Assembly (NCBI GenBank): GCA_030704615.1
Contig: CM060734.1
Location: 44,408,042 to 44,472,041 of the forward strand
Source of the DNA: Takakia lepidozioides
Lineage: Eukaryota > Streptophyta > Takakiopsida > Takakiales > Takakiaceae
Direction of reading: 5' to 3'
DNA: 64,000 bases
In this document: piece by piece, positions 1 through 10,540 of the stretch
How positions within the stretch are numbered: position 1 is the stretch's first letter
Layout of the letters: the number at the start of each line of letters is the position of its first letter
The notes under the pieces: generated by a model
What the model was told of the DNA's origin: nothing
The model's input: the letters and a program-made list of their open reading frames with translations, nothing else
The model's database searches: none
Position numbers and translations under genes: made by a program

Positions 1-1004
1 TATGAATGAAAGGAGATTCCACGCTAATCATAGAGAGTTGGTGCCGTGGCTAGTAATGCCTGTTCCTTTGACACTTCTATTGCCCCTCTGACGACATTCA
101 TACATTGTGAAGATGATCAAGAGAATGAAAGCGAGACTTGTAGTACCTTGACCATATCATTAAGAATGAGATGGCTTAGGACTAGCACTGAGTTTTTGCG
201 CACTCTCTGACAGGAGTCACTTAGGCGTTCATACATGTGCTCTGTCCACGGCTCCAGTAGGTTTGGGAACCGGGTGGCCAGATCACCCAGGGCAACAATA
301 CAGTTTGACCGCACTCCTGCCTCACCTGAGTTTTGAGCCACTGTGAACAGTATCTGCAGGTTTCGTTCACTGCATGATATGAACAAAGACATCCCCACAA
401 GCGTGTTAGTGAAGGTTAGCTTTTGATAGTATTAGCTTCTGAGTGGCAATGTCTATCATGCTTGAAATGCATTGCTGGGCTAATTCCTTTCAGTAGAATT
501 GACTTTGTACATGTTACATTTTTCCTCTCCACTTTCTAGTGTGAACACTAGAATTGCAGCAGTCAGAGAGAAGAGCAGACCAGAAATTGGCATCGATGAC
601 ATAGCTTGCACAGAGCCAGCATAGCTGAAGACCGCAACCGTGGATACTGGTTACCATCACCACACACCCACACAGTTAGTTTGCACAATTTGGAACCAGG
701 TACTAAGTGAGGCACCGCCTAAAGAACTAGGGAAGAAACTAGAACACAATCTCAATTCATAGGGACTTCCAGCACCTGCTGCATCAGGCCTCCATTCTGA
801 CAGATTTTTGCCACTACAGGTGATATGGCAGCAACAAGAAACTTCTGGTTTGTTTTATTAGTCACGATCTCTGACTCAGCTTTCTCAAGTAATCCATCCA
901 GCTTTGCATTTTCTGACGCCGCCATCCCCAATTCTGCGTTGATGCTCTCGTCCTGTAATGCAAGAGATCATTGTTCCTTGCTATATACAACATTTCTCAA
1001 TCTA

Positions 1005-1482
1005 AAGTACTCATGCACAACTTCGAGACAGCAGAAGACAGGAAGATAGGGAATCTATTGAGTTGACCACCAGAGTGCCAAAAGGAACTCTTGTTGATCA
1101 AAAGAAACAAGACACAAAATGGGAGCTCCCAACAACAAGCCACCACAACCATGAAACTACCATTCAACTGTGAGAGTTTCTCTAAGGTGGAACGACGCAA
1201 GAGATCCCACAGAACCTCAGTTAGAGGTAGTTGAAAATGAACCCCTGCACATCACATGCCTCCCCACTTTGTGAGACTTCTTACTGAAAGTACTTATGCA
1301 CAAGTTTGAGACGGCAGAAGATAGAAATATAGTGAAATCATCCAGTAAGACCACTAAGAGTGACGAAAGGAACTCTTCTTTGTAAAGGGAAACAAGACAC
1401 AAAATGGGGACCCCCAACAACAAGCCACCACAAGCATGAAACTACTGTTCAACTGCGAGAAGTTTTCTAAGGCGGAACAACT
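1005..1482. repeat. Tandem duplication, period about 283 bp, two diverged units
   Basis: The stretch at about 1005-1200 recurs at about 1288-1482. Both copies share the order gtact-atgcacaa, gagac-gcagaaga, aaaggaactcttctt-like, aacaagacacaaaatggg, ccaacaacaagccaccacaa and catgaaactac. The copies differ by many substitutions, so this is an old duplication inside a CAP-D2 intron. Open frames on the minus strand in each unit resemble each other only because the DNA is duplicated; I see no gene. Confidence 0.7.
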
Positions 1483-2630
1483 CAGGGACATATGATCCTC
1501 GTAATTGACTCATACTAACGTTTTTTGCCGTAGCCTTGTGGCCATTGACCCTGTGCCCAGATTGAGCAGAACACAAACGGACAGAAACTAGCTTTGTCAG
1601 GGGCTGATGTCGGTAGTATGACTTAACTTGAAACAGACAATTGACCCGAGTTTTCCAGATATCCTCTAGAAATCCCTCCACACAAACATCAATCTGCTGT
1701 ATGTAATTTGCCCAATAAGTAGACCCCAAAAGGGCCTGGGCTTGTGGCTCAGCCTCGAGAATTTCAGAGTTGGTAAACAGAGGTACAGGAACAATTCCCT
1801 CGCTGGATTTGAAGAGGGTGTCTCTCTGGTGAGAGTACCCAGGACAATGAACCAGAAAGTGATATTGCTTGAGGTTGCCTCAGTGCTGAGAGTGGGTAAA
1901 CCCTTAAGGTCATCCATGATGGCCACCCCCATGTCACAGACTGGAAACAAGTTCAGGGAAGTTTTCTGCCTAACTTCATTTTCATCAGACAATTTGCTGG
2001 CAACAGACATGGCTTTGGACTCGAAGTCAGATTTATCCAGGGTCAAGACTTGCGGACTTAGATTCAGATCCTTGAAAATCTCTTCTACCCTCTTCCGTGA
2101 GGACTTCGCCTGATTTGACAAGGGCGATCCTGCTTCCAAGATATGGAGTCGATTAACTTAGGATATCTAATATCAGTCATATGCTGCAGCTGACCCCACC
2201 ATCTGACCTTGATGTCAGGAGCTTAAGGGAGGAATGCCAAACTCACCCTGAACAGCCACATTAGCTGTTTTGGAGCATGGTGACATTCACTCCTTGAGCA
2301 CCTCCACTTGGATGGATCCTAGAGACTTAGCCTGTTTGGAGTTATCAACCCACAGTGCAGATGCGTGCCAAGGTAGGGCTAATAACGCAGCAAAGCATGG
2401 TTTTTTTACTTCAGAGTTGATCCCTCTACAGTGGAAATTTTTGGTGACCCAATGCTATGAGCTTGCAAGATTGTACAACCTTTTGTTAATGCGCTTCCCA
2501 ATTACAGTTGGAGGAAAACTCAATGCCAAGGTATGTGTAGGAAGGGAGTACAGGAATCTCTTGGCTTCCTCACGAAGTGAAAGACACTTAGTATAAGTGT
2601 CCAGAGAACCAATGGAGAGAGGAAATGACA
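1483..2630. other. Intron of the CAP-D2 pseudogene; one unexplained open frame
   Basis: A 157-codon open frame runs on the minus strand from 2139 to 1666 but resembles nothing I know and has no clear splice context; I do not call it a gene. The piece at 1505-1590 (ttgccgtagccttgtggcca and following) recurs in diverged form at about 43065-43125, so at least part of this segment is a dispersed repeat. Confidence 0.4.
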
Positions 2631-2635
2631 CGGTA

Positions 2636-3818
2636 CTTTACAGCGTCTGCAGGAAGCTCAAAGAGCTTATGGGACAAAGAGGAAAAAATGAAATGGTACT
2701 TTATAACGTCCGCAGGAAGCTCAAAGAGCTTATTGGACAAGAGGAAGAAATGAAATGAAACGTTATAACGTCCGCAGAAAGCTCAAAGAGCTTATGGGTC
2801 AAAAGGGAAGCAAGAAACAAGAAAGAATAGAAGACAAAGAGCGAAGTCAGAAGCAGCCCAAAAGCAACTACTGCTCAAGGGATTGTGTAAGGGTCAAAGC
2901 TTCATGCAGAAAAGCTGCCAAGCATTTCCGATCCTCATAATGGAAGACTTCCGTGAGAGATTGGCAGTCACGGAACAGACAGTGAAATCTGCCACGGATC
3001 TCATAGTAAAGAGGACAGCAAAAGAAGAAGTGCTCTTCGGTTTCAATGCACGGTTGGGCCCAATGCAAGCTGGGCATAGGCGGTCATCTCGTTGCAAGTT
3101 TTCCCATCTACCAGTCTCTATCCATTAATTGTGGGAAGCCACCCTGAATCGCCCCAATGCCCTCAGAAGAGAGGGACATAAAGGTGCAGATAAGTAATTA
3201 GGCCGCAAGATTCTATCATCATGGAGAACTAAGAATGTCTCTCGGTAGAAATGGAGTTCTGTTGTTAGAGTGGCCGGCTTCCATGTTTGCCTGACATGGA
3301 GTTCCATAAGCTCTCTTCTAATGAGTCTGTTGCGATCGTGTTTGGACGTGATCTTCACCCCTTCTGTGTTTTGTAGCAATAGGGGAGCAACAGAGAGTCC
3401 ATTGCGCTAAAAACAAGTGCACGCCCGAGCATACAAGGCTTGAAACCTGCTGTATGGAGCCTGATAGATGTTCTGAGGGCCCTTGCCGTGAGCCCTGTGG
3501 GGTGCAGGGCTTGTAACCTTTTAAGAAAGATTGTACGCTGGAAGAGGGCCTCTGTTCGTAGAGGCACGCATGCAAACTCCGCCCATACAATGTGTGATGG
3601 GAGTTGTAACCCAAGCAACAAGCATTGTTTAGAGGAAAGATGACTGCAGCAGTTCCAACTAATTCTCCCACCAGGAAACTGGGACACCAGGTGCCCAGAA
3701 CTCACAGCCATAAGTAGTAGTGGAACCTGCGATCCGCATGGCCATTAAAAACCATGTTTTGCTAAGATTGACCTGCAGCCCTAGTCTTTGGAGGAGTCTT
3801 CCGATATGCGAAGGTGGC
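2636..3818 (-). mobile_element. LINE copy B, 5'-truncated, ending in three consecutive 3' tails
   Basis: Minus-strand fragments encode the C-terminal part of the window's main LINE family (HDRNRLIRRELMELHVR, then SPSLLRALGRFRV-like, then the finger CIETEEHFFFCCPLYYEIRG and the stop after TLTQSLEQ at about 2875). The frame is broken several times. Its 5' end at about 3818 abuts the (GAAAT)n tail of the next copy. On the 3' side three copies of the family's end sequence lie in a row at about 2636-2690, 2690-2750 and 2750-2815, each with the AAGCTC-AAA-GAGCTT hairpin. The copy is dead. Confidence 0.9.
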
Positions 3819-3821
3819 GTT

Positions 3822-3908
3822 GAATGAAATGAAATGAAATGAAATGGTGCTTTATAACGTCCGCGGAAAGCTCATAGAGCTTATGGGACAAAATGGAAGG
3901 AAGAACAT
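3822..3908 (-). mobile_element. Tail-only LINE copy (about 85 bp)
   Basis: A complete extra 3' end, (GAAAT)n then ggtgctttataacgtccgcg then the AAGCTC-ATA-GAGCTT hairpin, sits directly next to the 3' end of copy C at 3911-3985. The two tails differ in the hairpin loop (ATA against GTA) and at few other bases. It is either a minimal 5'-truncated insertion or a duplication. Confidence 0.8.
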
Positions 3909-3910
3909 GA

Positions 3911-6900
3911 GAAATGAAATGAAATGAAATGGTGCTTTATAACGTCCGCGGAAAGCTCGTAGAGCTTATGGGACAAAATGGAAGAAAACATGAGAGAGGA
4001 ACAAATCCAGAAACCACAATTAATGTTCTAGCGATTGTCTAAGGGTGAAGGCCTCGTGTAGGTAGGCTGCCAAGCATTTTTGATCCTCATAGTGAAAGAC
4101 ATCAGTGAGAGTTTGGGTTCCACTGAATAAACAGTGGAATCTCCCACGGATCTCGTAGTATAGAGGGCAGTAGAAGAAGAAGTGTTCTTCTGTTTCAATT
4201 TCCTTGCTGCGCCCTATGCAAGCTGGACATAGGCGGTACTCCCGTTGCAGGTTTTCCCATCTGCCAGTCTCTATCCGTAGGTTGTGGGAACCCACCCTGA
4301 ACCGCCCCAATGCCCTCAAGAGGGAAGGAGATAAGGGTGCTGAAAGGTAATTTGGTCTCAAGATTCTATCATCGCGGAGCACCAAGAATGTCTCTCGATA
4401 GAAGTGGAGCTTTGTCGTGAGATTGGGTAGCATCCAAGTTCTCTTGACATGTAATTCCATAAGCTCTCTCCGAATGAGTCTGTTGCGGTCATGTCTGGAT
4501 GTGATGTCCACCTCATCTGGGTTCATTGGTAATAGGAAAGCAGTAGAAAGTCCGTTACGTTGAAATAAACTGTCCACTCGAGCATACCAGGAGTTCCTGA
4601 AACCTGCAGCTTTGAGCCTCATAGATGTTGTGAGGGCCCTAGCCACTAGCCCTTTGGGTGGAAGGGCCTGCAATCTATGGAGAACGATTGTAAGCCTGAA
4701 GAGGGCCTCGGATTGCAATGGTACACATGCGAACTCTGCACCTAGGAGTTGTGCTCCTGGCGCCAAGCATTGCTTGGAGAAAAGATGACTGTAATGGTTC
4801 CAAATTCTTTTCCCACCAGGAGACAGGGACACCAGGTGCCCAGAACTCACAACCATAGATGGTAGCAGGGCTGACGACGGTGTCAAACAGCCACTTTTTG
4901 GTCGGGGGATGCCGCAGATGTATTTGCTTGCATTTGGCCTGAAGGCGGACGGAGGCCGCCTTACCTTTAGTCAACCTGTCCAAGGCAGTGGCTGCAAAGT
5001 GAAACTTGGGGGAGTGGATAACCAGACCTAGGTACCGGTATGATTTGACAATCTCAATTTCCTGCTGGTTGAAGATGAATCTACGATCAGCCTGGCCATT
5101 GAAGACCATGATCTTGGTCTTGCTAAGATTGACATCAGCATAGAGGAGATCTGATTGGGTTGGTCCCCCATCCATTGGGACCCCAACCCCATGGTTTTTT
5201 GATATGTAATTCTCCAAGGCGTCAATGTAGATCCCGAACAGGGTAGGTGAAAGGGGGCAGCCCTGTTTGACTCCAATGTTGCTGTGGATCTCGGCTGAGA
5301 ATTCACCAGCGACGTTGACCATGCCAGTGACAATCTCATACATAGAAGAGATGGCACAAAGGATGTCTGGAGGGACTTCCACTCTATGGAGCCGTTGGAA
5401 GAGAAGGTCCCGAGGAACTGAATCAAAGGCTTTGTGAAAGTCCACAAAGCAAACATAGACCATTCTTTTGTCATAGCGTGCACTTTCCACCATAACTTGA
5501 AGAGTGAAGATGTGGTCAATAGTGGATCGGTTTCGACGGAAACCAGCCTGTCCCTCAGCACGAATGCGAGAGTCCTCAGCCCAATCATCCAGTTCCATGG
5601 CCACTACTGCCCCAAACAGTTTAGCAAGTAATGAGGACACCATGATAGTACGATAGTTTGTCGGTGCGAGCCTGTCACCGCTCTTAAAAAGTGGGTGGAT
5701 GATGCTCTTTGTCCACTCTGTTGGGAAGCCCCGTTGCACCACCTCATTGAAGAGGTTAGCTATAAAAGGGGCTAAAGTAGGTGCAGCATGCTTGATGAAT
5801 TCACTCTGAAGTCCTGAAATGTCCACCGCTCTGCCATTTTGCAGCTTCTTGATTGCCTTACTGACATTGGCTGTAGTAAAGAGAGAGAAGTGAAGGGGTT
5901 TAGAGGTTATAGGAGAAGGAGTTTGGGTTGGGGAATGGTACAAAGACTGTGCATACTCATGCCAGACATGAATGTCAGTGATTGGGGGGGGATCTCTATG
6001 AGGTTTAAGGAGGGACCAAAACGATCGAGGAGAAAATCTGATTTTAGCAAGGAAAGAAGATTGCAACTTGATAGTGTAGGCTTGCTTTTTGGATCTAATG
6101 AGGGACTTATAGTGCTTAAGAGCAAGATTAGTGGACTCGGGAGAAGAATTGGTATCAAGTAGTAAAAATTTGATGCGACATCTAGCAGTCTTGCATTCCT
6201 CATCATAAAATGGTGCGTAACGACGAGTGGAGAAGGGTGAGGAGGTAGATGGAAGGGTGACGGGAAAGGATCGCAGGGCTGAGTCCCAAAGGGCTTGAGT
6301 AAGATGTGTAGCCTTGTCGTTAGGAGATGATAGATGTAGAATGGAAGGGAGGGTTGACGCTGGGTATGTTTCATACTCGGCGTCGTGTAAGTGAGAGAAA
6401 GGGGTATTAAAGTGGATACGTGGGTGTAAGGGAAGAGACGCAGAGGGGATCCTCACGGGGAGGGAGATGGAAGGAAATGCAAAGGAAAGGCAAGAGTGAT
6501 CAGAATCTGGGTACCTCGTGATGTAAAAGGAGCTTATTCTATCATGCTTGTTGGGGCTCCCCAAGAGATAGTCAACCACGCTTTGGCCCTTGTATGTGTG
6601 GTAAGTGAACTGGCTGGAGGATTTGAAGTTGGTTGTTCCATTGTAAATGGACAGCCCCTGAGTTTCACAAAACTTGAGTAGATGGTGACCGTAACTTGTG
6701 ATTTCGCAAGAGGAATCTGCACTTTGCCTCTCCAATTCCGTATGCGAGCGTTGGATGTGTAGAGGATCTGTGTGGTCGAAGGTGGGGGCCTGTAGTGATC
6801 CTGTACGGGCATTGAAATCTCCAACCAAGAAAATGTCCGTTTGTGGGGTACGGAGACGGGCCATATCGTCTTCCAATGGAACATATGGTGAATCTGTTCG

Positions 6901-7650
6901 AATATGTAGGCCGCTGTGCGAAGATGCGGCCGGAGCAAAATAACATCCCGCCAGCAGGATGTTGTAGCCTTTGATGTGACACCAAATGTACCTTGCCAGT
7001 GGGTCTTTGTATGGGAAGGAGATAAGTGGGAGAAGGCAGTCAGCAAAGTAACAAGCCACACCTCCAGATCCTTTGAGACCTGTACGTGGACGAATCACTG
7101 ACTGAAAGCTATACCCGAGAATAAAAGGGGGGTCCTTTCCTTCATACGCATGAGTTTCCAAAAGAAAAAGAACATCACACTTGGAAAGAATATCTAGAAG
7201 CCCTTGAGGGTGGCTCCACAACGAGCCATTACAGTTCCATGAGCCAATGTGTAGATGTGAGCGTGCGTTGGTCTCATGGTGCCCCAACCCCTATTTAGAG
7301 CTAGAGGGCGGACGTTCGTGCTCCCGGACAATTACCCTCCCATCTCGGTACACGGCATAGTGCCCTTGAGCTCGAGCTTGCTTAACCTGCAAGAGTTGCG
7401 CCCGCATGGCGTTGTATTGCAAAGGGGTCAAGTCATCGTTGAGGTACATACCCTGACCTCTCAAGTGAGGCCTCTGCCTAAGGACTCTATCCCGAGCACC
7501 CTTGTCCTTGAATCTAATGAAGAGGACTTTGTGCTCTGAAGATCCTGCACGCCAAGCCCTTTCTATGCCACTCGCGCCCCATGGGAGAGCAAGGTTTTGC
7601 TGAATAAGGCTGGTGGCAGAGTCAAGAGGGAAAAGAGAGTCAGAGAAAAT
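3911..7650 (-). mobile_element. LINE copy C, longest in the window: ORF1 end, endonuclease, reverse transcriptase, Zn finger, 3' tail
   Basis: On the minus strand an ORF1 C-terminal part (about 7650-7294: KVLFIRFKDKGARDRVLRQR and LNDDLTPLQYNAMRAQLLQ, resembling the RNA-binding end of LINE ORF1 proteins) ends in UAG at 7293-7291. ORF2 then continues in the same frame (TTG at 7287) to about 4675. It holds an APE-type endonuclease (SWNCNG, LLETHAYEGKD, GDFNART, SDHSCLSF) and a reverse transcriptase (NYRTIMVSSLLAKL, AGFRRNRSTIDHIFTL, VDFHKAFDSVPRD, GVKQGCPLSPTLFGIYID). The YADD box is destroyed: LLYAD is followed at once by VNLSKTK, a 29-codon in-frame deletion compared with copy D. A second lesion near 4741 shifts the frame; the rest continues at 4886-4020 and ends with the CPACIGR...ETEEHFFFYC finger. 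The 3' UTR with hairpin and pentanucleotide tail ends at 3911. The 5' boundary with copy D is unclear (7620-7660). Confidence 0.92.
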
Positions 7651-9031
7651 AGGAAAACCAGAGTCAGAGAAAAGAACTATTGTTCGAGTGATCTAAGGGT
7701 GAATGCCTCGTGCAGGTAGGCTGCCAAACATTTCTGATCCTCATAGTGGAAGACTTCAGTGAGAGATTGGGTTCCACGGAATAGACAATGGAATCTCCCA
7801 CGGATCTCATAGTATAGGGGGCAATAGAAGAAGAAGTGTTCTTCAGTTTCAATTTCCTGGCTGCACCCTGTGCAAGCAGGACATAGGCGGTCCTCCCGCT
7901 GCAGGTTTTCCCATCTGCCAGTCTCTATCCGTAGGTTGTGGGAGCCCACCCTCAACCGCCCCAAAGCCCTCAGGAGAGAAGGAGATAAAGAGGCCGAAAG
8001 GTAATTGGGCCGCAAGATTCTATCATCCCGGAGAACCAAGAATGTTTCTTGATAGAAATCGAGCTTTGTTGTGAGGTTGGTTAACTTCCAAGTTCTCCTG
8101 ACATGTAACTCCATGAGCTCCTTTCTAATGAGTTGGTTGCGGTCATGCCTGGATGTGATTTCCACCTCTTCTGGGTTCACTGGCAAAAGTGAAGCTATAG
8201 AGAGTCCATGGCGTTCAAAAAAGGTATCCACACGGGCATACCAGGATTGTTTGAAGCCTGCATTTTTGAGTCTCATAGATGTTGTGAGGGCCCTGGCCAC
8301 AAGCCCCTTGGGGGGAAGGCCTTGTAACCTATGCAGGAAAATTGTGAGCCGGACGAGGGCCTCAGTTTGGAGTGGCACACAGGCGAATTCTGCATTCAAT
8401 ATGTGCGATGGAGTTGTGCCTCTGGCGCCAAGCATTGCTTGGAGGAAAGATGACTGCAATGGTTCCAAATTGTTTTCCCACCAGGAAACTGGGACTGCAG
8501 GTGCCCAAAATTCACAACCAAAAGTGGCATTTGGGGTGACTACACTATCAAACAGCCACTTCTTGGTCGGTGGGTGGCGCAGGTGTATCTGCTTGCATTT
8601 GGCCTGAAGGCGGATGGAGGCTGCCTTGCCTTTTGTCAATCTGTCCAGGGCAGTGGCTGCAAAGTGGAATTTGGGGGAGTGGATAACCAGCCCCAGGTAT
8701 CGGTAGGATTTGACTATCTCCACCTCCTGATTGTTGAGGAAGAATCTGCGGTCGGCCTGCCCATCGAAAACCATGATCTTGGTTTTTGTAAGGTTGACTT
8801 GCAACCCATAGTCATTGGAGAACTGTTCCAAGATGTCGAGATGGCGTTGTAGGAAGATAGGAGATTGTGGCATGAGAGCAACATCATCAGCGTAGAGAAG
8901 TGCTGATTGCGTTGGACCACCGTCCAAAGGCGCACTCCAACTCCGTGATTCTTTGAAATGGATTCTTTGAAATGTATCCGTCCAAAGCGTCTATGTAGAT
9001 TCCAAAAAGGGTAGGTGAGAGAGGGCAGCCC
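7650..9031 (-). mobile_element. LINE copy D, 5'-truncated inside the reverse transcriptase, long intact frame
   Basis: The minus-strand frame 8927-7677 is open for 416 codons: LLYADDVALMPQSPIF (intact YADD box), VNLTKTKIMVFDGQADRR, the thumb and linker region, then the finger LCPACTGCSQEIETEEHFFF and a stop after TLRSLEQ. Just upstream, GCPLSPTLFGIYIDALDGY lies in another frame (about 9030-8940). The 5' end at 9031 directly abuts the (GAAAT)n tail of copy E. Its own hairpin and tail are missing where it meets copy C. This copy supplies the reference for the piece deleted from copy C. Confidence 0.9.
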
Positions 9032-10240
9032 TGAAGAAATGAAATAAAATGAAATAAAATGAAATTGTACTTTACAACATCCGCTGGAAGCTCAAAGAGC
9101 TTATGGGACAAAATGGAAAAAAACCAAGAGAGAGGAGACAAAACCAAAGCAAAAAAGCAGCCCAATAGCAACTACTCCTCAAGGGATTGTATAAGGGTGA
9201 AGGCCTCATGCAGGTAAGCTGCCAAGCATTTCTGATCCTCATAATGGAAGACTTCAGTGAGACATTGAGTCCCACGGAATAGACAGTGGAATCTCCCACG
9301 GATCTTATAACACAGAGGGCAATAAAAGAAGAAGTGTTCGTCAGTTTCAATTTCCGCTCCGTGCAAGTTGGGCATAGGCAGTCCTCTCGTTGCAGATTTT
9401 CCCATCTCCCAGTCTCTATCCGTAGATTGTGGGAGCCCACCCTGAACCGCCCCAATGCCCTCAGGAGGGAAGGAGATAAAGGCGCCGAAAGGTAATTGGG
9501 CCACAAGGTTCTATCACCACGGAGAACCAATGGAATTTTGTTGTGAGATTGGGTAGCTTCCAAGTTCTCCTGACATGTAGTTACATAAGTTCTCTTCTAG
9601 TGAGTCTCTTGCGATCCTGTTTGGATGTGATTTCCACCCCTTCTGGATTTTGTGGTAGTAGCAAAGCAATAGGAAGTCCAATGCACTAAAAACACTGCAC
9701 ACTCGAGCATACGAGGAGTGCTTGAAACCTGCTGTTTTGAGCCTAATAGATGTTGCGAGGACTCTTGCCACGAGCCCTTTGGGTGGAAGGGCTTGTAACC
9801 TCTTCAGAAAGATTGTAAGCCGGAAAAGGGCCTCGGATTGAAGTGGTACGCATGCAAACTCTGCGCATAGGATGTGAGATGGAGTTGTGCCTCTGGCGCC
9901 AAGCATAACTGCAATAGATCCAGATTTTTTTCCCACCAGGAAGCTGGGACACCAGGTGCCCAAAACTCAACCATAAGTGGCGGCCGGAGTGACAACGCTG
10001 TCAAATAGCCACTTTTTGGTTAAGGGGTGGCGCAGATGTATCTGTTTGCATTTGGCCATAAGGCGGATGGAGGCCGCCTTGCCCTTCGTCACTCTGTCCA
10101 TGCAAACTGGAATTTGGGAGAGTGGATAACCAGACCCACATATTGGTATGATTTGACAATCTCAATTTCCTGTTGATTGAAGATGAATCTGCGGTCCGCC
10201 TGGCCATTGAGAACCATGATCTCGGTTTTGCTAAGAGAGA
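9032..10240 (-). mobile_element. LINE copy E, 5'-truncated and frameshifted, tail at 9032-9115
   Basis: Minus-strand fragments in three frames cover the region from the end of the reverse transcriptase (about 10240) to the stop after TLIQSLEE at about 9172. They include LGARGTTPSHIL, FACVPLQSEALFRLTIF, SLLRALGRFRVGSHNLRIE and the ETDEHFFFYCPLCYKIRG finger. The tail 9032-9115 has (GAAAT/AAAAT)n, gtactttacaacatccgctgg and the AAGCTC-AAA-GAGCTT hairpin. At 10240 it joins the 3' UTR of copy F without a tail between them. Confidence 0.85.
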
Positions 10241-10540
10241 GGGGCCACAAACAGCCCAAAAGCAACTAAAGCTCAAGGGATTTAAGAGTCGACGCTTCAT
10301 GCAGGTATGCTGCCCATCATTTCTGATCCTCATAATGGAAGACCTCCGTAAGTCAATGGGTGTCCCAGAATAGACAGTTGAATCTCAGACGGATCTCATA
10401 GTATAAAGGGCAGTGAAATGAGATGAAATCATACTTTATAACGTCCGCGGTGAAAGAAGAAATGTTCTTCACTGTCGATTTCCCTGTAGTTCCCAGCACA
10501 AGCAGGGCATAAGTGATCATCACGTTGCAAAAAGAAAGGT
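10241..10540 (-). mobile_element. LINE copy F fragment interrupted by a solo tail
   Basis: Only the C-terminal finger region and the start of the 3' UTR remain. Within the finger, at about 10414-10451, lies a foreign piece consisting of (GAAAT)-like units plus catactttataacgtccgcg, which is the end sequence of the same family. In the uninterrupted copies the two sides are contiguous (gggcag then tagaagaagaagtgttctt-like). The 5' boundary is about 15 bp from the donor of the CAP-D2 exon ending at 10557. Confidence 0.75.

Noticed and set aside
581-624. Apparent frameshift in a CAP-D2 exon (one frame reads AMLALC, another YVIDANFC)
   Set aside because: Counting phases from the neighbouring exons, one frame passes straight through and gives YVIDANFC joined to ERNLQILF, so no frameshift is needed.
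1666-2139. Minus-strand frame of 157 codons in a CAP-D2 intron
   Set aside because: Not part of CAP-D2 by homology and no family recognised; the opposite strand is also open, which argues for chance.
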